Source: an uncultured Oscillospiraceae bacterium (lineage in GTDB: Bacteria; Bacillota; Clostridia; Oscillospirales; Ruminococcaceae). Taken from it: a stretch of 54,244 bases of DNA. Every line of letters begins with the position of its first letter. Within the stretch, counting starts at the first letter, position 1. Location: the NCBI GenBank assembly GCA_934448295.1, contig CAKSEY010000020.1:1-54244 (forward strand). The letters run 5' to 3'. Positions 25,092 to 34,201 of the stretch are shown in pieces. Made by a program: the position numbers and the translations under genes. Below the pieces are notes generated by a model, which had not been told where the DNA came from, ran no database searches, and saw only the letters and a program-made list of their open reading frames with translations.

Positions 25092-27262
25092 TCACTCACC
25101 AAACTTCGTAGTCATCAGCTTATACAGCTTCGTATCCGTAGGAAAATCGTCCTTGAAAGGCAGAGAGCCGTTAAGTCCGCAATAAATCAGACCGGAACCT
25201 GCCGGCGCTCCGGTAACGAAACTCATCATGTTTTCGGGTATTTTCAGAAGATGCGACAGCTTGTCGCGGTCGCTCGCCGCCTGATTGAGCATGAGGATAA
25301 ACTCCGAATTTGAAAGCATGGAGCGCGCCGTATCGGATTTCAACAAATCCTCGACGTTCTGCGTAATTCCGGTCGGAATGCCGCCCCATTTTCTTGCGCG
25401 CTTGTACAGCTCAAACAGGAAGTTTGCACTTTCCTCGTTGCGGAACAGCAGATATATCTCGTCTATGTAAATGCGGGTACGGATACCGCGCTCACGGTTG
25501 CGGACGATTTTGTCCCACAGATTTTCAAGCACTACCATCATGCCGAGGGGTTTGAGCTGCTTGCCCAGATCCTTGATGTCGTACACGACAACACGGTTAT
25601 TTACGTCCACGTTGGACGGATAGGAAAATGTTTTCATAGAGCCGTTTACATACAGTTCAAGCGACATATACAGCGGCTTTGCTTCCTCCGAGGTCTGCTT
25701 TGACAGAATGTCGTAATAATCCTTGAGCGTAGGCATTTCCGTTGTTTTGCCGAGCAGAAAATCGCGGTAGACCTCATGCAGACAGTTGTCGATAATAGTT
25801 TTCTGTTCGGGAGAAATGCCCTGTTTTCCCATGATAGTTTCAAAGAACGACAGGAAAAAGTCGTACTTGGAGCTTACGACATCTTCGCCCTTATTGTATT
25901 CCTCAAGCGAGATTTCAAGCGGGTTAAGGTGCGTATCGCTGCTTTCGGAGATGTAGAGAAGTTCGCCGCCGAGCGCCTTGACGAGGTTCGTGTATTCGCG
26001 TTCCGGATCCACGATGATTATTTCATCATCGGTCGCAAGGAACACATTCACCATTTCCCGCTTTGCGCTGAACGACTTGCCGGATCCGGGGCAGCCGAGA
26101 ATAAATCCGTTGGCGTTTATAAGACTTGCACGGTTGAAGATAATCAGGTTGTTGGTGGTCTGATTCAATCCGTAGTAAACGCCGCCTTTCTGCGACAGCT
26201 CTTTTGAATTGAACGGCATGAATACGCAGGCGCTCTCCGTTGTGAGAGTGCGGCGCACCTTTAAGCGGCAGTTTCCCAGCGGCAGACAGCTTGCCATTGC
26301 GTCCTCCTGCTGAAAGTTGGCTCTTGAGGTAGTGCAGACGTGCTTACGGAACACGGCTTCGATTTTATCCGTATTGTTATCCAGTTCGTCAAAGCTGGTT
26401 CCCGTCACCATTACCACCAGATTTAGCAGAAACATCTTCTGATTTTTGCTCTGCAAATCGTTCAGCAGTTCTTCGGCTTCCGCAAGGGACTGTTTCAGGT
26501 CGTCCGAAATCACGTCAGAGTAAACGCCGTGCTGCGACGCCTTTTTCTCTTTCTGCATTTTGTTGGAGCGCATTGCAGTGAGCTGCCGCTTCACGACCTT
26601 TATAGCTTCGCTCGGCTCAACAGGGGCGATGTTCACCGTTACCACTATCGGCAGCGAGGTTTCGCAGAGGTCTTTCAGCATATCGTCCACCAGCGAGGAC
26701 GGCAGATGTTTCAGATAGACCATTCGCGCGAATTTGTCGTTGTACATGAAATAGTCTTTCTTGAACTCAAAGTAATCGGGGCAGCACAGAGATTTTTCCG
26801 CGCCGCGCAGGAATTCCGAACTGCTTATCGGGCGTATCTCCTGATTAACGCCGCGGAAAATATCTGCAATAATGCGGATACGCTCGTTGGCTTTCAGCTT
26901 TTCTATGTTGCTGCCGATTTTCTGAAAGCAGCTCCGCATATACAGCTCCTTTGCGGCAAGCTTCTGCTGCGCCAGCTCCAGAGTAGCCGCCGTAACTGTC
27001 ACCGTGAAATACTTCTTTGTGGTAATGCCGTTCTGACCCTGCTGCATTTTATCCAAAAGCATTTCGTTGTACTCGTCGCGGTATTCGTCAAAGCCGTCGC
27101 CGGCGTGCTTCAGCAGTATCTGACTTGAAAACTCTTTCTGATTGATAACGTTGTTGTGGAGCGTAATCTGAATATCGTCAGAGGTATCAAAGCTGTTGAG
27201 CAGGTCGCCGTATGCAAGGGAAACGCTGAATAAATCAAAATCGACCCGTTCAAACGAGGGAA
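25092..27262 (-). pseudogene. virB4: VirB4-family ATPase, main body (5' part separated by a palindromic insertion)
   Basis: This is the mating-pore ATPase. From the first ATG in frame (27062) the protein has a VirB4 N-domain, Walker A GCPGSGKS (residues 323-330 of that frame) and Walker B RTRIYIDEIYLLF, with the SNSEFILMLNQAASDRDKLS region near the end. Sensible sequence begins earlier in this frame (DLFSVSLAYGDLLNSF), but a TGA lies just upstream and no start codon exists before 27062. The expected N-terminus is the separate 27250-27576 frame. A 73-base palindromic region between them shifts the frame by one. As read, full-length VirB4 cannot be made, which would abolish conjugation unless a helper supplies it. 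Confidence 0.8.
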
Positions 27263-27307
27263 CTCACGGGTCTGATTTTGTTACGCTTCGCTTTATTCAG
27301 CGTGTCC
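27218..27307. repeat. Imperfect inverted duplication disrupting virB4
   Basis: The arms are 27218-27249 and 27266-27307. The core ACGCTGAATAAA...AAAATC...GACCCGT of one arm is the reverse complement of the other. One arm carries an extra GCGAAGCGTAAC, and 16 bases separate the arms. ATTTT flanks the inserted segment on both sides. The structure moves the virB4 reading frame by one. Confidence 0.75.
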
Positions 27308-27576
27308 CGAAAAATACGCTCCTGCTCGGCTGCGTCCGCAGCGTCGTAGGTCACATCTGAAAAAGAATAAGTGACGGAATAGCGGTTCTTCTCTACCTCA
27401 AAAATGTACTTTCCATGAACGTGTTCATAAGGGATTGTGTCCTGCACGGTTCTGGCGACCTTACGGACAGCCTTTTCCTTTGTCTTTTTAGGCTTTTTCT
27501 GCTTTGCAAGGCGCACCCTGTCCAAGTCCTTTGCGGAACTTTCGGTAGTGCCGGTTTTTGAAGAAAACAAACTCAT
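27250..27576 (-). CDS. VirB4 N-terminal fragment
   Basis: The 108-residue frame begins with a basic tail (MSLFSSKTGTTESSAKDLDR, KKPKKTKEKAVRK) followed by the typical start of ICE VirB4 proteins (TVQDTIPYEHVHGKYIFEVE, NRYSVTYSFSDVTYDAADAA, EQERIF). Beyond that the sequence (RDTLNKAKRNKIRP) is not family-like and ends at a TGA. It overlaps the PrgI gene stop by four bases, as expected for an intact prgI-virB4 junction. It is therefore the 5' end of virB4, cut off by the inverted duplication, and not an independent gene. Confidence 0.75.
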   Translation of the reverse strand: MSLFSSKTGTTESSAKDLDRVRLAKQKKPKKTKEKAVRKVARTVQDTIPYEHVHGKYIFEVEKNRYSVTYSFSDVTYDAADAAEQERIFRDTLNKAKRNKIRPVSSLV

Positions 27577-27971
27577 TTCTTCTTTCTCTCCTTTCGGATT
27601 TTATTTGTCTGCTCTGCAATCTGATGAGCTATTTCGTCCTCGGATATTTCATTACGGCAGTCCCAGAAAACGGGAAGTTCCTCATACTTGCGTTTCTGCG
27701 GCTCGCCCCATTTCTGTCTGTACAGCAAAGCCAGGAATTTCTCAAACGGCATACCGTCGTATCTGAAAAAGCCAAACGCGAATATCGGCACGGCTATCAG
27801 GATAACCAGCCAGCCGACAACATCATCTCCGAGGAAGTCCTTTCCGAAGATGTACAGCGGAACGCAGACGGCGAGAGCCGCCACAGCGCATACGCACTGC
27901 CTTATCGTCAGCCCGAACAGGAATTTCTCCTTGTATTCGGTGATTTCTTTCGGTATCTTTATTTCTATCAA
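27573..27971 (-). CDS. PrgI-family (VirB3-like) membrane protein
   Basis: The 132-residue protein has the conserved N-terminus IEIKIPKEITEYKEKFLFGL and two membrane helices (about 22-44 and 51-70). MPFEKFLALLYRQKWGEPQK is the PrgI-type motif. PrgI/VirB3 proteins form part of the inner-membrane platform of Gram-positive type IV secretion and always sit next to virB4. It overlaps the virB4 5' fragment by four bases (ATGA) and lies 13 bases after the VirB6-like gene. Confidence 0.88.
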   Translation of the reverse strand: MIEIKIPKEITEYKEKFLFGLTIRQCVCAVAALAVCVPLYIFGKDFLGDDVVGWLVILIAVPIFAFGFFRYDGMPFEKFLALLYRQKWGEPQKRKYEELPVFWDCRNEISEDEIAHQIAEQTNKIRKERKKK

Positions 27972-27984
27972 GTTATCTTCCTCC

Positions 27985-28848
27985 TCACGATGAGCCGACT
28001 ATCCGCTTTGCCCATGCGCCGGAACTCATTACTCCGATACCCAGCGTCAGCGTTGTTATCAGTCCCATTATTCCGTCAAGAGCAAGGTTATAGCTTCCTA
28101 TGCGACCGGCTATGAGCGCATTATTCACGGCGGCGTAGGCGATGAACATTATCGCAAGAACTATTGATTGCAGCGTTACTGCGGCGTAGGATTTCAGAAA
28201 TCCCTTGCCGATATCTGATAAACCGTCGCAGGCGAACGTTGACAGCGGAACGGGCGCGATCATCGTGTAGACCGTCAGTTCAAACAAACGGGCGATTACC
28301 ACAACGTTGGCTATGATCATAATGATTTTCATGATAAGTCCCTGTATGGAAATCTGCATATTGAGAATCAACGGCTGGAAATTAAGAAATCCTGCGTCCG
28401 TATCGTTGATGATTTGCGACGCCTGCGAAGAAGATACGAAATACTGGGCTGCGACCTGCCAGTCGCTTGTGTCGATGAAAGAATACTGCGTTATGGTGCC
28501 GCTGATTTCATTCACAAAGCTGTTAAAGCCGTTGTAAATCACCGTCGTAAAGAACTCGGAATTGTCCACGCAGACCTTTGCAACGACCATTTTCAAAAAC
28601 AGCATCATGACGTTTTCCCATGTCACCCACTGAAAATGCAGCGTTTTCGTGAAGAAATCTATAAGAAAGAACATCACGCACAATGTGAGCGATGTAGCCT
28701 TTATAGCGGATACCAAATCCGGAACTGTGCTTGTGGCAGATTGCAGAAGACTGTCGTTCGTCAGCAGCTCTATCAGCATTGAGAACAAGCTGTTAAGTTC
28801 CATCACAATACCCTTGATAGTATCAAGGCATTGTCCATATCCCCACAT
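27985..28848 (-). CDS. VirB6/TrbL-like multi-spanning membrane protein
   Basis: The start is taken at the ATG 28848 (MWGYGQCLDTIKGIVMELNS), which follows GAGGTG; the longer frame from 28890 has no ribosome binding site. The 287-residue product has at least five membrane segments, among them TLCVMFFLIDFFTKTL, MKIIMIIANVVVIARLFELT, SIVLAIMFIAYAAVNNAL and GIMGLITTLTLGIGVMSSGA, with the conserved TMIAPVPLSTFACDGLSDIG. These are the signatures of the VirB6-like channel protein in Tn1549-type ICEs. It lies between the Maff2 and prgI genes, the canonical order. Confidence 0.85.
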   Translation of the reverse strand: MWGYGQCLDTIKGIVMELNSLFSMLIELLTNDSLLQSATSTVPDLVSAIKATSLTLCVMFFLIDFFTKTLHFQWVTWENVMMLFLKMVVAKVCVDNSEFFTTVIYNGFNSFVNEISGTITQYSFIDTSDWQVAAQYFVSSSQASQIINDTDAGFLNFQPLILNMQISIQGLIMKIIMIIANVVVIARLFELTVYTMIAPVPLSTFACDGLSDIGKGFLKSYAAVTLQSIVLAIMFIAYAAVNNALIAGRIGSYNLALDGIMGLITTLTLGIGVMSSGAWAKRIVGSS

Positions 28849-28929
28849 AATTAATTCACCTCGTTTCTGCGTACGGAAATACAGCGGCAAACAAGCCGCC
28901 TGCCGCTGTTCCGTCTGTTTTTCGCTTGT

Positions 28930-29328
28930 TTACCCGGTGATTCCAAACAGGTCAAGCGAAAGCGTGAGCGCGAACACCACAAAGCCCGACGCCAGCGTCA
29001 TAAGTCCGCGGGTCTTTGCTTCTGCGTCGTCGTTCTTGATCGCGAGGGCGAACATAATGCCGCCGACAAAGGCGACTACCAGACCGATACGCCCGATCCA
29101 CGTTGCGAAGAACCCGATAACGCTGTTGAAAGCAGCCTCGCCGTCGGCAACTCCCTCGCCGCCCTCTGCGAAAGCGGATACAGAGGACGCCATCGCCATC
29201 GTCACCATTGTGGTGAGGGAGAGCACAGCCTTCCTGCGCTTTGCATTCAGAGCAGAAACGAAATGCTTAATGGGGTTGGTGCGCTTTGCTGCACCCGGTG
29301 CAGCGGTGGTAGTGATTGTGTTTTCCAT
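28930..29328 (-). CDS. Maff2-family membrane protein (pilin-like)
   Basis: The ATG at 29328 follows AAAGGAGG; the frame from 29388 overlaps the coupling-protein gene and is not needed. The product (MENTITTTAAPGAAKRTNPI) has a basic stretch, a first hydrophobic segment (AVLSLTTMVTMAMASSVSAF, which could be a signal peptide with an AFA cleavage site) and two later helices (IGLVVAFVGGIMFALAIK and GLMTLASGFVVFALTLSL). Layout and position next to the coupling protein match the Maff2 family, which resembles VirB2/TrbC pilins. The pilin role is inferred. Confidence 0.82.
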   Translation of the reverse strand: MENTITTTAAPGAAKRTNPIKHFVSALNAKRRKAVLSLTTMVTMAMASSVSAFAEGGEGVADGEAAFNSVIGFFATWIGRIGLVVAFVGGIMFALAIKNDDAEAKTRGLMTLASGFVVFALTLSLDLFGITG

Positions 29329-29384
29329 AAGAAAACCCTCCTTTAAAAAATATATGTACAACCGCAAATGCGGCAGTAACCGGA

Positions 29385-31583
29385 TCAAAACGGGCTGTCC
29401 ACGATTTCTCTGAAATCCGCTTCCCCTATGACCTTTGGCGTGGATAAATCCATAGGCATAAGGTTTTCGGGGACGGCTTCATCGGAGAAATCCAGCTCCT
29501 CGTTTTCGTTGAACATTTCTTCGCCGGCGGTCTGTTCCTCATGCTGTTTCAGAGCAGCGGCGATTTCCTTTGTGTCGAATTCTTCGTCAAGGTTTGTCAT
29601 GTTATCCTCCTCGTCGGGAACGTCTATATCTGAAATGTCCTTTTCATCATCGGCAGGCTGTAGAACGGGTTTCGGCTCCACGGTTTCCGAATAAATTTCG
29701 GTCATATCCGGAGCTTTTTCGGTGTGTAAATCGTCGATGAGATAGGCATAGTTCTTGTTGCTGTCCTCCAGGTACTTGTAATTCTGGTGCTTTTCAATAT
29801 CGAATTTGTGACAGAAAAAAGGGTAGAGCGCCCGGACGATCAGTACGCACTCGTTCGGTTTCATGACCTTGAGTTCGTCTGTCGTCATAAGTTCTCTACC
29901 CAAAATGCTGTTATTCTCCGAGGTTGACGGGGATTTGTGGCTTCGTGTGCGGTTCTGGGATACCACGTCAATGGTTTCCTTGCCAAGCGATTTCGATATT
30001 GCTTCAAGGGTGCTTGCTTCCTGTCCGCCGAGGAACAGCAGGCTGTCGCAGTTACCCGTGAGTATCTCCCAGGACTTGTCGTACATCTTTTTGAGCTGCG
30101 CCAAATTCTGAATTATGATGTTTGCGGATATTTCCATGCTCCGCATTGTTGCAAGCAGTTTATCAAAATCCGGAATGGTGCCGACATTCGCAAACTCGTC
30201 GATCAGACACCGCACATGGACGGGGAGTCTGCCGCCGTACTTGAAATTCGCCGTATCGTAAAGCGTATCAAAAAGCTGCGTGTACATCATTGCTGCCAGA
30301 AAGTTGAACGTAGCGTCTGAGGACGGTATTATGATAAAGAGGGCGGTCTTTCGGTCGCCCAATGTATCAAGGTGTATGTTGTCCGTGTGCGTCAGGTCTG
30401 CGACTTCCGGAAGATTGAACGCCGCAAACCGCACAGCCGCAGAAATGAGTATCGACTTTGCAGTTTCGGCGGGAGCTTTCTTGAAATCCGCATAAAACGA
30501 AACCGCCATGTTGTGCGGGTTTTCGGTTCTCAGCTCGTCCATCATATCGTCAACCGGGGAGCGGTGGTTTTCGTCCTGCTCGGAGATTTCCGCTAACCTC
30601 ATCATCTTCATTACGGTGCTGAAATTACGGTCGAGGGAATTGCCGTTTTCGTCCGTCTTTTTTTCGAGAAGATAGAAAGCAACCGCAAGCGTGAGCGCCT
30701 TTGTGCTGTCGTCCCAGAACTGATCGCCGCCGGACGCGCCTTCCTGCTTTGTGTTTTTCATCAGGCAGTTGACCATTTTCATGACGTAGGTCTTGCTGAT
30801 GTTTCCGTCTTTGTCGTAGATGTAATTGAACGGATTGTAATTGTTGCTGTGCGACATATCTATCAAGTTAAATACACGGATTTCATAGCCGGCTTTTTTC
30901 AGCAAACGCCCACAGGAACGCAGCAGTTCGCCTTTCGGGTCGGTTACGACATAACTTGTGTTTAACTGCATTATGTTCGGTTTGACATAAAATCTCGACT
31001 TACCGGAACCTGAGCCGCCGATTACCAGTACATTGAGATTTTCCCGGTGCTGGCGAGTGTTCAGCGACATTCGGACTTCCTGCGTGAGCAAGATATTGTT
31101 GTCTGTTTCAAATGGAGATTTCGGTGATTTCTTACCCTTTTTCTTTTCGGGCTTTGTCGCCGTCCGCAAGCTTTGTTGCGCGGCGTCCTTGCCGCGCTTT
31201 GGCTTGCTCCCTGCCGACATCCTGTCGGCAAGAAATTTTTCTTCCTTTTCGTTTGCCCAGCGAGCCGAGCCGTGTTCTACTCCCTTTCGGTGCAGGCGTT
31301 TTCGGTAAGTGTATTTCATAAGTGCATATATGCCGAGGGCGAAAGCTACCATGAGCGTTATCTTGAAACTGTATGATGAAAAGTCCGTGAAATGCGCTCC
31401 GACCGTATCGGTAGAAGTAAGCACGGTTTCAAACTGCGTCATAAGCACATTGAAATCCAGAACGCCCTCATCGTCCACGGACAAGTCCATAGCCGCGCCA
31501 AGACCCGCCGAAACATACAGAACTGCAAAGACGATAATTGCATACAGCAAAATCGTAAGCATATCAGGTTTCTTCTTTTTCAA
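29385..31583 (-). CDS. VirD4/TraG-type coupling protein
   Basis: This is the ATPase that delivers the relaxosome to the mating pore. The 732-residue protein has two N-terminal membrane helices (about 8-28 and 72-90), GVEHGSARWAN, Walker A GGSGSGKS (189-196) and PKGELLRSCG. Walker B is VRCLIDEFANVGTIPDFDKL and IIIQNLAQLKKMYDKSWEI follows. The C-terminal ~110 residues are acidic. Residues about 118-140 are encoded by a double-hairpin repeat (31166-31230), and the surrounding Lys/Ser-rich stretch up to about 157 looks like an insertion absent from the family core. It overlaps the DUF3801 gene by four bases. Confidence 0.92.
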   Translation of the reverse strand: MKKKKPDMLTILLYAIIVFAVLYVSAGLGAAMDLSVDDEGVLDFNVLMTQFETVLTSTDTVGAHFTDFSSYSFKITLMVAFALGIYALMKYTYRKRLHRKGVEHGSARWANEKEEKFLADRMSAGSKPKRGKDAAQQSLRTATKPEKKKGKKSPKSPFETDNNILLTQEVRMSLNTRQHRENLNVLVIGGSGSGKSRFYVKPNIMQLNTSYVVTDPKGELLRSCGRLLKKAGYEIRVFNLIDMSHSNNYNPFNYIYDKDGNISKTYVMKMVNCLMKNTKQEGASGGDQFWDDSTKALTLAVAFYLLEKKTDENGNSLDRNFSTVMKMMRLAEISEQDENHRSPVDDMMDELRTENPHNMAVSFYADFKKAPAETAKSILISAAVRFAAFNLPEVADLTHTDNIHLDTLGDRKTALFIIIPSSDATFNFLAAMMYTQLFDTLYDTANFKYGGRLPVHVRCLIDEFANVGTIPDFDKLLATMRSMEISANIIIQNLAQLKKMYDKSWEILTGNCDSLLFLGGQEASTLEAISKSLGKETIDVVSQNRTRSHKSPSTSENNSILGRELMTTDELKVMKPNECVLIVRALYPFFCHKFDIEKHQNYKYLEDSNKNYAYLIDDLHTEKAPDMTEIYSETVEPKPVLQPADDEKDISDIDVPDEEDNMTNLDEEFDTKEIAAALKQHEEQTAGEEMFNENEELDFSDEAVPENLMPMDLSTPKVIGEADFREIVDSPF
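31166..31230 (-). repeat. Double-hairpin repeat, copy 1 (inside virD4)
   Basis: The outer stem GCAAGC/GCTTGC (31166-31171, 31202-31207) encloses the hairpin GCGCGGC-GTCCTT-GCCGCGC (31178-31197). A second hairpin, TGCCGAC-ATCCT-GTCGGCA, follows at 31212-31230. The architecture, the loops and the CAAA/ACAAA joints are shared with copies 2 and 3, while the stem sequences differ by paired changes. The copy is read in frame by virD4. Confidence 0.8.
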
Positions 31584-33055
31584 TGTTTCAACCCCTTGCT
31601 TTCGTTAAGTTTGAGTTTTGGAGCAGTCGGCGCGGCTGGCTGCTTTTTCAGCGAATCATGAATTTTGTTCTGGAGCAGGCTCTGCTTTTTCGCCTTGTCG
31701 ATTATGTGAACAGAGTTTTCTTTAGGGATATTGAAATCTCTGGATATCTTATCCGCAACATTTATCGTGCTGAAATTGTAAGTCTTGGATTTGCCGCCGA
31801 ACGTTAGTGTAAAGCCGTTCTGCGAGGTTCTCTCAATGCCTACGCTCCGCGAAACTCCGTCCTTACCGACCGTGCGTTCCTCGATTTTGGATTTGACCTG
31901 CCGGTCGATTTTCTGGGATTTCGCAACAGCCTTTTCAGCCTGATATTCCGTCATTCCGAGCCGGTTGGTACAGATGTTCTTCATCTCTGTTTCGGTCATT
32001 TTCTCCGGAGTGAGGGCGGCGGTTTTATCTCCATTTGAAATGAAAATATGCGTCAACGAGCGTTCGCTTTGTATGTGCGGCGTCCTTGCCGCACTTTGGG
32101 CGAACGCCCCACGACGTCCTGTCGTGCCGCCGTCCTTGAAATTGACGGAGTTAAATCGCATATCCCGCAGGGTAAGGTCGTCGCTGGGGTAGCGGATATT
32201 CGTTTTCAGGGAATTGAGATTATCGTACTGCTCCGTATGAGCGAGGAACTTATCCTTGTCCAGCTTGAGGTCACGGCAGATTTTATTCGCCGCCAAATCT
32301 GCCTTTGCCTCAGAATAGCCGAACTGCTCCCGCAGCACTTCCATCGTCTGTGCCTTATTCATGGGCGAATATTCAAAGGACTTCCCGAGCTTGTCATCGG
32401 CGATAACGATACCTTTATCATCTGACCGAATATCCAGATCGTCTGAAATCTCGCCGTGGACGCGCTTGTAATCTTCCTTGACAACGGCGACCTGCTCAGC
32501 GTTTTCTGCGGGATAAACGCATTTTATCTTGCCGTCCGCGGATTTCATGAACTGGCAGCTTAAACCCTGTTCCTCAAAAGCGGCTTTCATAGCGGTCACG
32601 TTGTTGGCGCTGATGTTAAAGCACTTTACGCTCTGAGGTGCTTCTTTCAAGCGTTCCTGCATTATCTCCTGCGTTATCTGATTGACTATTCCCTTGTCAC
32701 GGTCGAGGAATTCAATAGTCTGCTTATCTCCCTTGCCCACGACCGCAACAGGAATTTTATATTCCTTTGCTTTCGCCGCAAAGGCTTTCGCGTCAGCGGA
32801 AAGAATGTTGCTAGTTGTGGAAATGCCGCATTCCGCCTTATTGGCTTCATACAGCAGCTCGCCGTTCGTGACGGTACCTTTCGCAAATTTCTCGGCAATG
32901 CTGCCGCCGATTTGATTAATGCTGTCAACGGAATTATGGTACAGTTCTTTCAGCATTTTTTCAAAGAGGGGAGCGAGGAGCTTTATCAGCTCGGCGCTCA
33001 CCTCAATGATTTTTTGCCCCGACTGCAATGCAGCAGAGCCGACTTCATCAGCCAT
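31580..33055 (-). CDS. DUF3801 / PcfB-like relaxosome accessory protein, long form
   Basis: The N-terminal ~140 residues (KIIEVSAELIKLLAPLFEKM, then GELLYEANKAECGISTTSNI, AKEYKIPVAVVGKGDKQTIE) match the DUF3801/PcfB family, whose enterococcal member joins relaxase and coupling protein. The remaining ~350 residues are longer than the usual family size. They include two similar small domains ending in PSDDLTLRDMRFNSVNF and GKSKTYNFSTINVADKISRD. Residues about 310-332 are encoded by a double-hairpin repeat (copy 2), giving an Arg/Ala/Gly-rich insertion. It is translationally coupled to virD4 by a four-base overlap. A palindromic operator candidate lies 25 bases upstream of its ATG. Confidence 0.75.
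   Translation of the reverse strand: MADEVGSAALQSGQKIIEVSAELIKLLAPLFEKMLKELYHNSVDSINQIGGSIAEKFAKGTVTNGELLYEANKAECGISTTSNILSADAKAFAAKAKEYKIPVAVVGKGDKQTIEFLDRDKGIVNQITQEIMQERLKEAPQSVKCFNISANNVTAMKAAFEEQGLSCQFMKSADGKIKCVYPAENAEQVAVVKEDYKRVHGEISDDLDIRSDDKGIVIADDKLGKSFEYSPMNKAQTMEVLREQFGYSEAKADLAANKICRDLKLDKDKFLAHTEQYDNLNSLKTNIRYPSDDLTLRDMRFNSVNFKDGGTTGRRGAFAQSAARTPHIQSERSLTHIFISNGDKTAALTPEKMTETEMKNICTNRLGMTEYQAEKAVAKSQKIDRQVKSKIEERTVGKDGVSRSVGIERTSQNGFTLTFGGKSKTYNFSTINVADKISRDFNIPKENSVHIIDKAKKQSLLQNKIHDSLKKQPAAPTAPKLKLNESKGLKH
32060..32126 (-). repeat. Double-hairpin repeat, copy 2 (inside the DUF3801 gene)
   Basis: The outer stem GCGTTCGC/GCGAACGC (32060-32067, 32100-32107) encloses GTGCGGC-GTCCTT-GCCGCAC (32075-32094). 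CACGAC-GTCCT-GTCGTG follows (32110-32126). Loops and joints match copy 1; stems covary. It is read in frame. Confidence 0.8.
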
Positions 33056-33079
33056 ATTATTACCTCCTGTTCTGATTTG

Positions 33080-33095
33080 GTGCTATAAATAGCAC
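33080..33095. promoter_or_regulatory. 16-bp palindrome, copy B (upstream of the DUF3801-virD4 operon)
   Basis: GTGCTATAAATAGCAC is a perfect palindrome in the 42-base gap between the zeta-like gene stop and the DUF3801 start. It is identical to copy C. Confidence 0.7.
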
Positions 33096-33097
33096 AT

Positions 33098-34129
33098 TTA
33101 GTGCTTTGGCGGTGTGGATTTCTTTATCGTAAAGGTCTTGTCGGTCAGCTTTTTTCCTGCCCGCAGCTCATCACGCTTTTTCACATATTCCCTTGAAAGT
33201 TCGGGATTTTTTCGGAAAACATCGTTCACCTCGTCAATTTTGGCGCGGAGAACGCGGCATTTGTTTTCGCTTTCCTCAAGGCGTTCCGACAGGGTAGGCT
33301 TGAACGCCCTGACCATATCTTCGCAGGAACCGCTGTATTCCAGCAGTTTCGGGCGGCTGCCGAACGGAACGTCGTTGCTCCATTTTGAAAAGCCATCTAC
33401 AAGCAAGTTGGCATTCTTTGCCTGTTCGTATGTATTATTAATGTCGCTGCCATATTTCGTCACAAGCTCCGGCTTAATATATCTTCCTGTTTCAAGAAAA
33501 CGGTTCAGCAGCCGTCCGAGCGCCTTATTACGGTCAAGTTCGTTATAATGGACATATACCGAATATCCTTGCTTTTTAGCAGTGGAAATTATACTCAGAA
33601 GTTCAGAACTATCGCCGCCGACACGGGGATATGTGATGTTCTCTCCCGCTTTCAGGGCTGCCGATAACTGCCTGTCTGAAATTAACTGGCTTTCTTTATG
33701 GACAACGCCTGCACCCCAGCCGTTGTTGAACTCCGGAAGTAGCTTCTTGGCTTCATCGCTGTCGATAACTCTTGACTCGTACAGTTCGGAAATAGGCTCC
33801 ACAAGCGCCGAGGATTTGCCGGACGCAGGCAGACCGATAACAATATCCAGTCTTTTTTCACGGCGTATCTCGCCGGAAAAAGAAACAGCGCCGTCACTTT
33901 TCGTAACGGCGCTGCCCATATTCTGTAATCTGTTATAAACACCGAGCTGTATACCGGTGCGGTTCTTTAACTCTATTGTCGGCTTGCTTGAACTTATACA
34001 GGAATTTGCTTCCTTGATTTCCTTCAGTGCGTAGATTTCGCTTTCGGGAACGGTTTCATTTGCGGCAAGCCGTTTCAGAACGTTTTGCATTTCCTCCGAA
34101 ACAGGCTCTCCCGTAAGCTTATTTATCAT
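33098..34129 (-). CDS. Zeta-toxin-like P-loop kinase
   Basis: The 343-residue protein has Walker A in LDIVIGLPASGKSSALVEPI (GLPASGKS at 99-106), then SRVIDSDEAKKLLPEFNNGW, the zeta-type Asp region that binds the sugar-nucleotide substrate. Next come VGGDSSELLSIISTAKKQGY and the Arg-containing DRNKALGRLLNRFLETGRYI. Zeta toxins phosphorylate UDP-N-acetylglucosamine and block wall synthesis. The N-terminal ~90 residues are a short ICE-specific extension. The C-terminus is a long basic helix (ERLEESENKCRVLRAKIDEV) not typical of plasmid zeta. There is no epsilon-type antitoxin gene next to it in the same operon. The upstream 34202-34465 gene is a candidate partner, or the protein may serve conjugation rather than addiction. 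Confidence 0.7.
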   Translation of the reverse strand: MINKLTGEPVSEEMQNVLKRLAANETVPESEIYALKEIKEANSCISSSKPTIELKNRTGIQLGVYNRLQNMGSAVTKSDGAVSFSGEIRREKRLDIVIGLPASGKSSALVEPISELYESRVIDSDEAKKLLPEFNNGWGAGVVHKESQLISDRQLSAALKAGENITYPRVGGDSSELLSIISTAKKQGYSVYVHYNELDRNKALGRLLNRFLETGRYIKPELVTKYGSDINNTYEQAKNANLLVDGFSKWSNDVPFGSRPKLLEYSGSCEDMVRAFKPTLSERLEESENKCRVLRAKIDEVNDVFRKNPELSREYVKKRDELRAGKKLTDKTFTIKKSTPPKH

Positions 34130-34146
34130 AAAATCACCCCTAAACG

Positions 34147-34180
34147 CAAAAAAGCGGAGAACTGTTACATTCTCCGCTTA
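34147..34180 (-). terminator. Intrinsic terminator before the zeta-like gene
   Basis: AGCGGAGAA and TTCTCCGCT (34153-34161, 34170-34178) form a 9-bp stem, followed leftward by a run of six Ts. It lies 20 bases past the stop of the small gene at 34202, so the zeta-like gene depends on read-through or on a separate promoter. Confidence 0.8.
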
Positions 34181-34201
34181 TAAGCATATATTCAATTGTA
34201 A

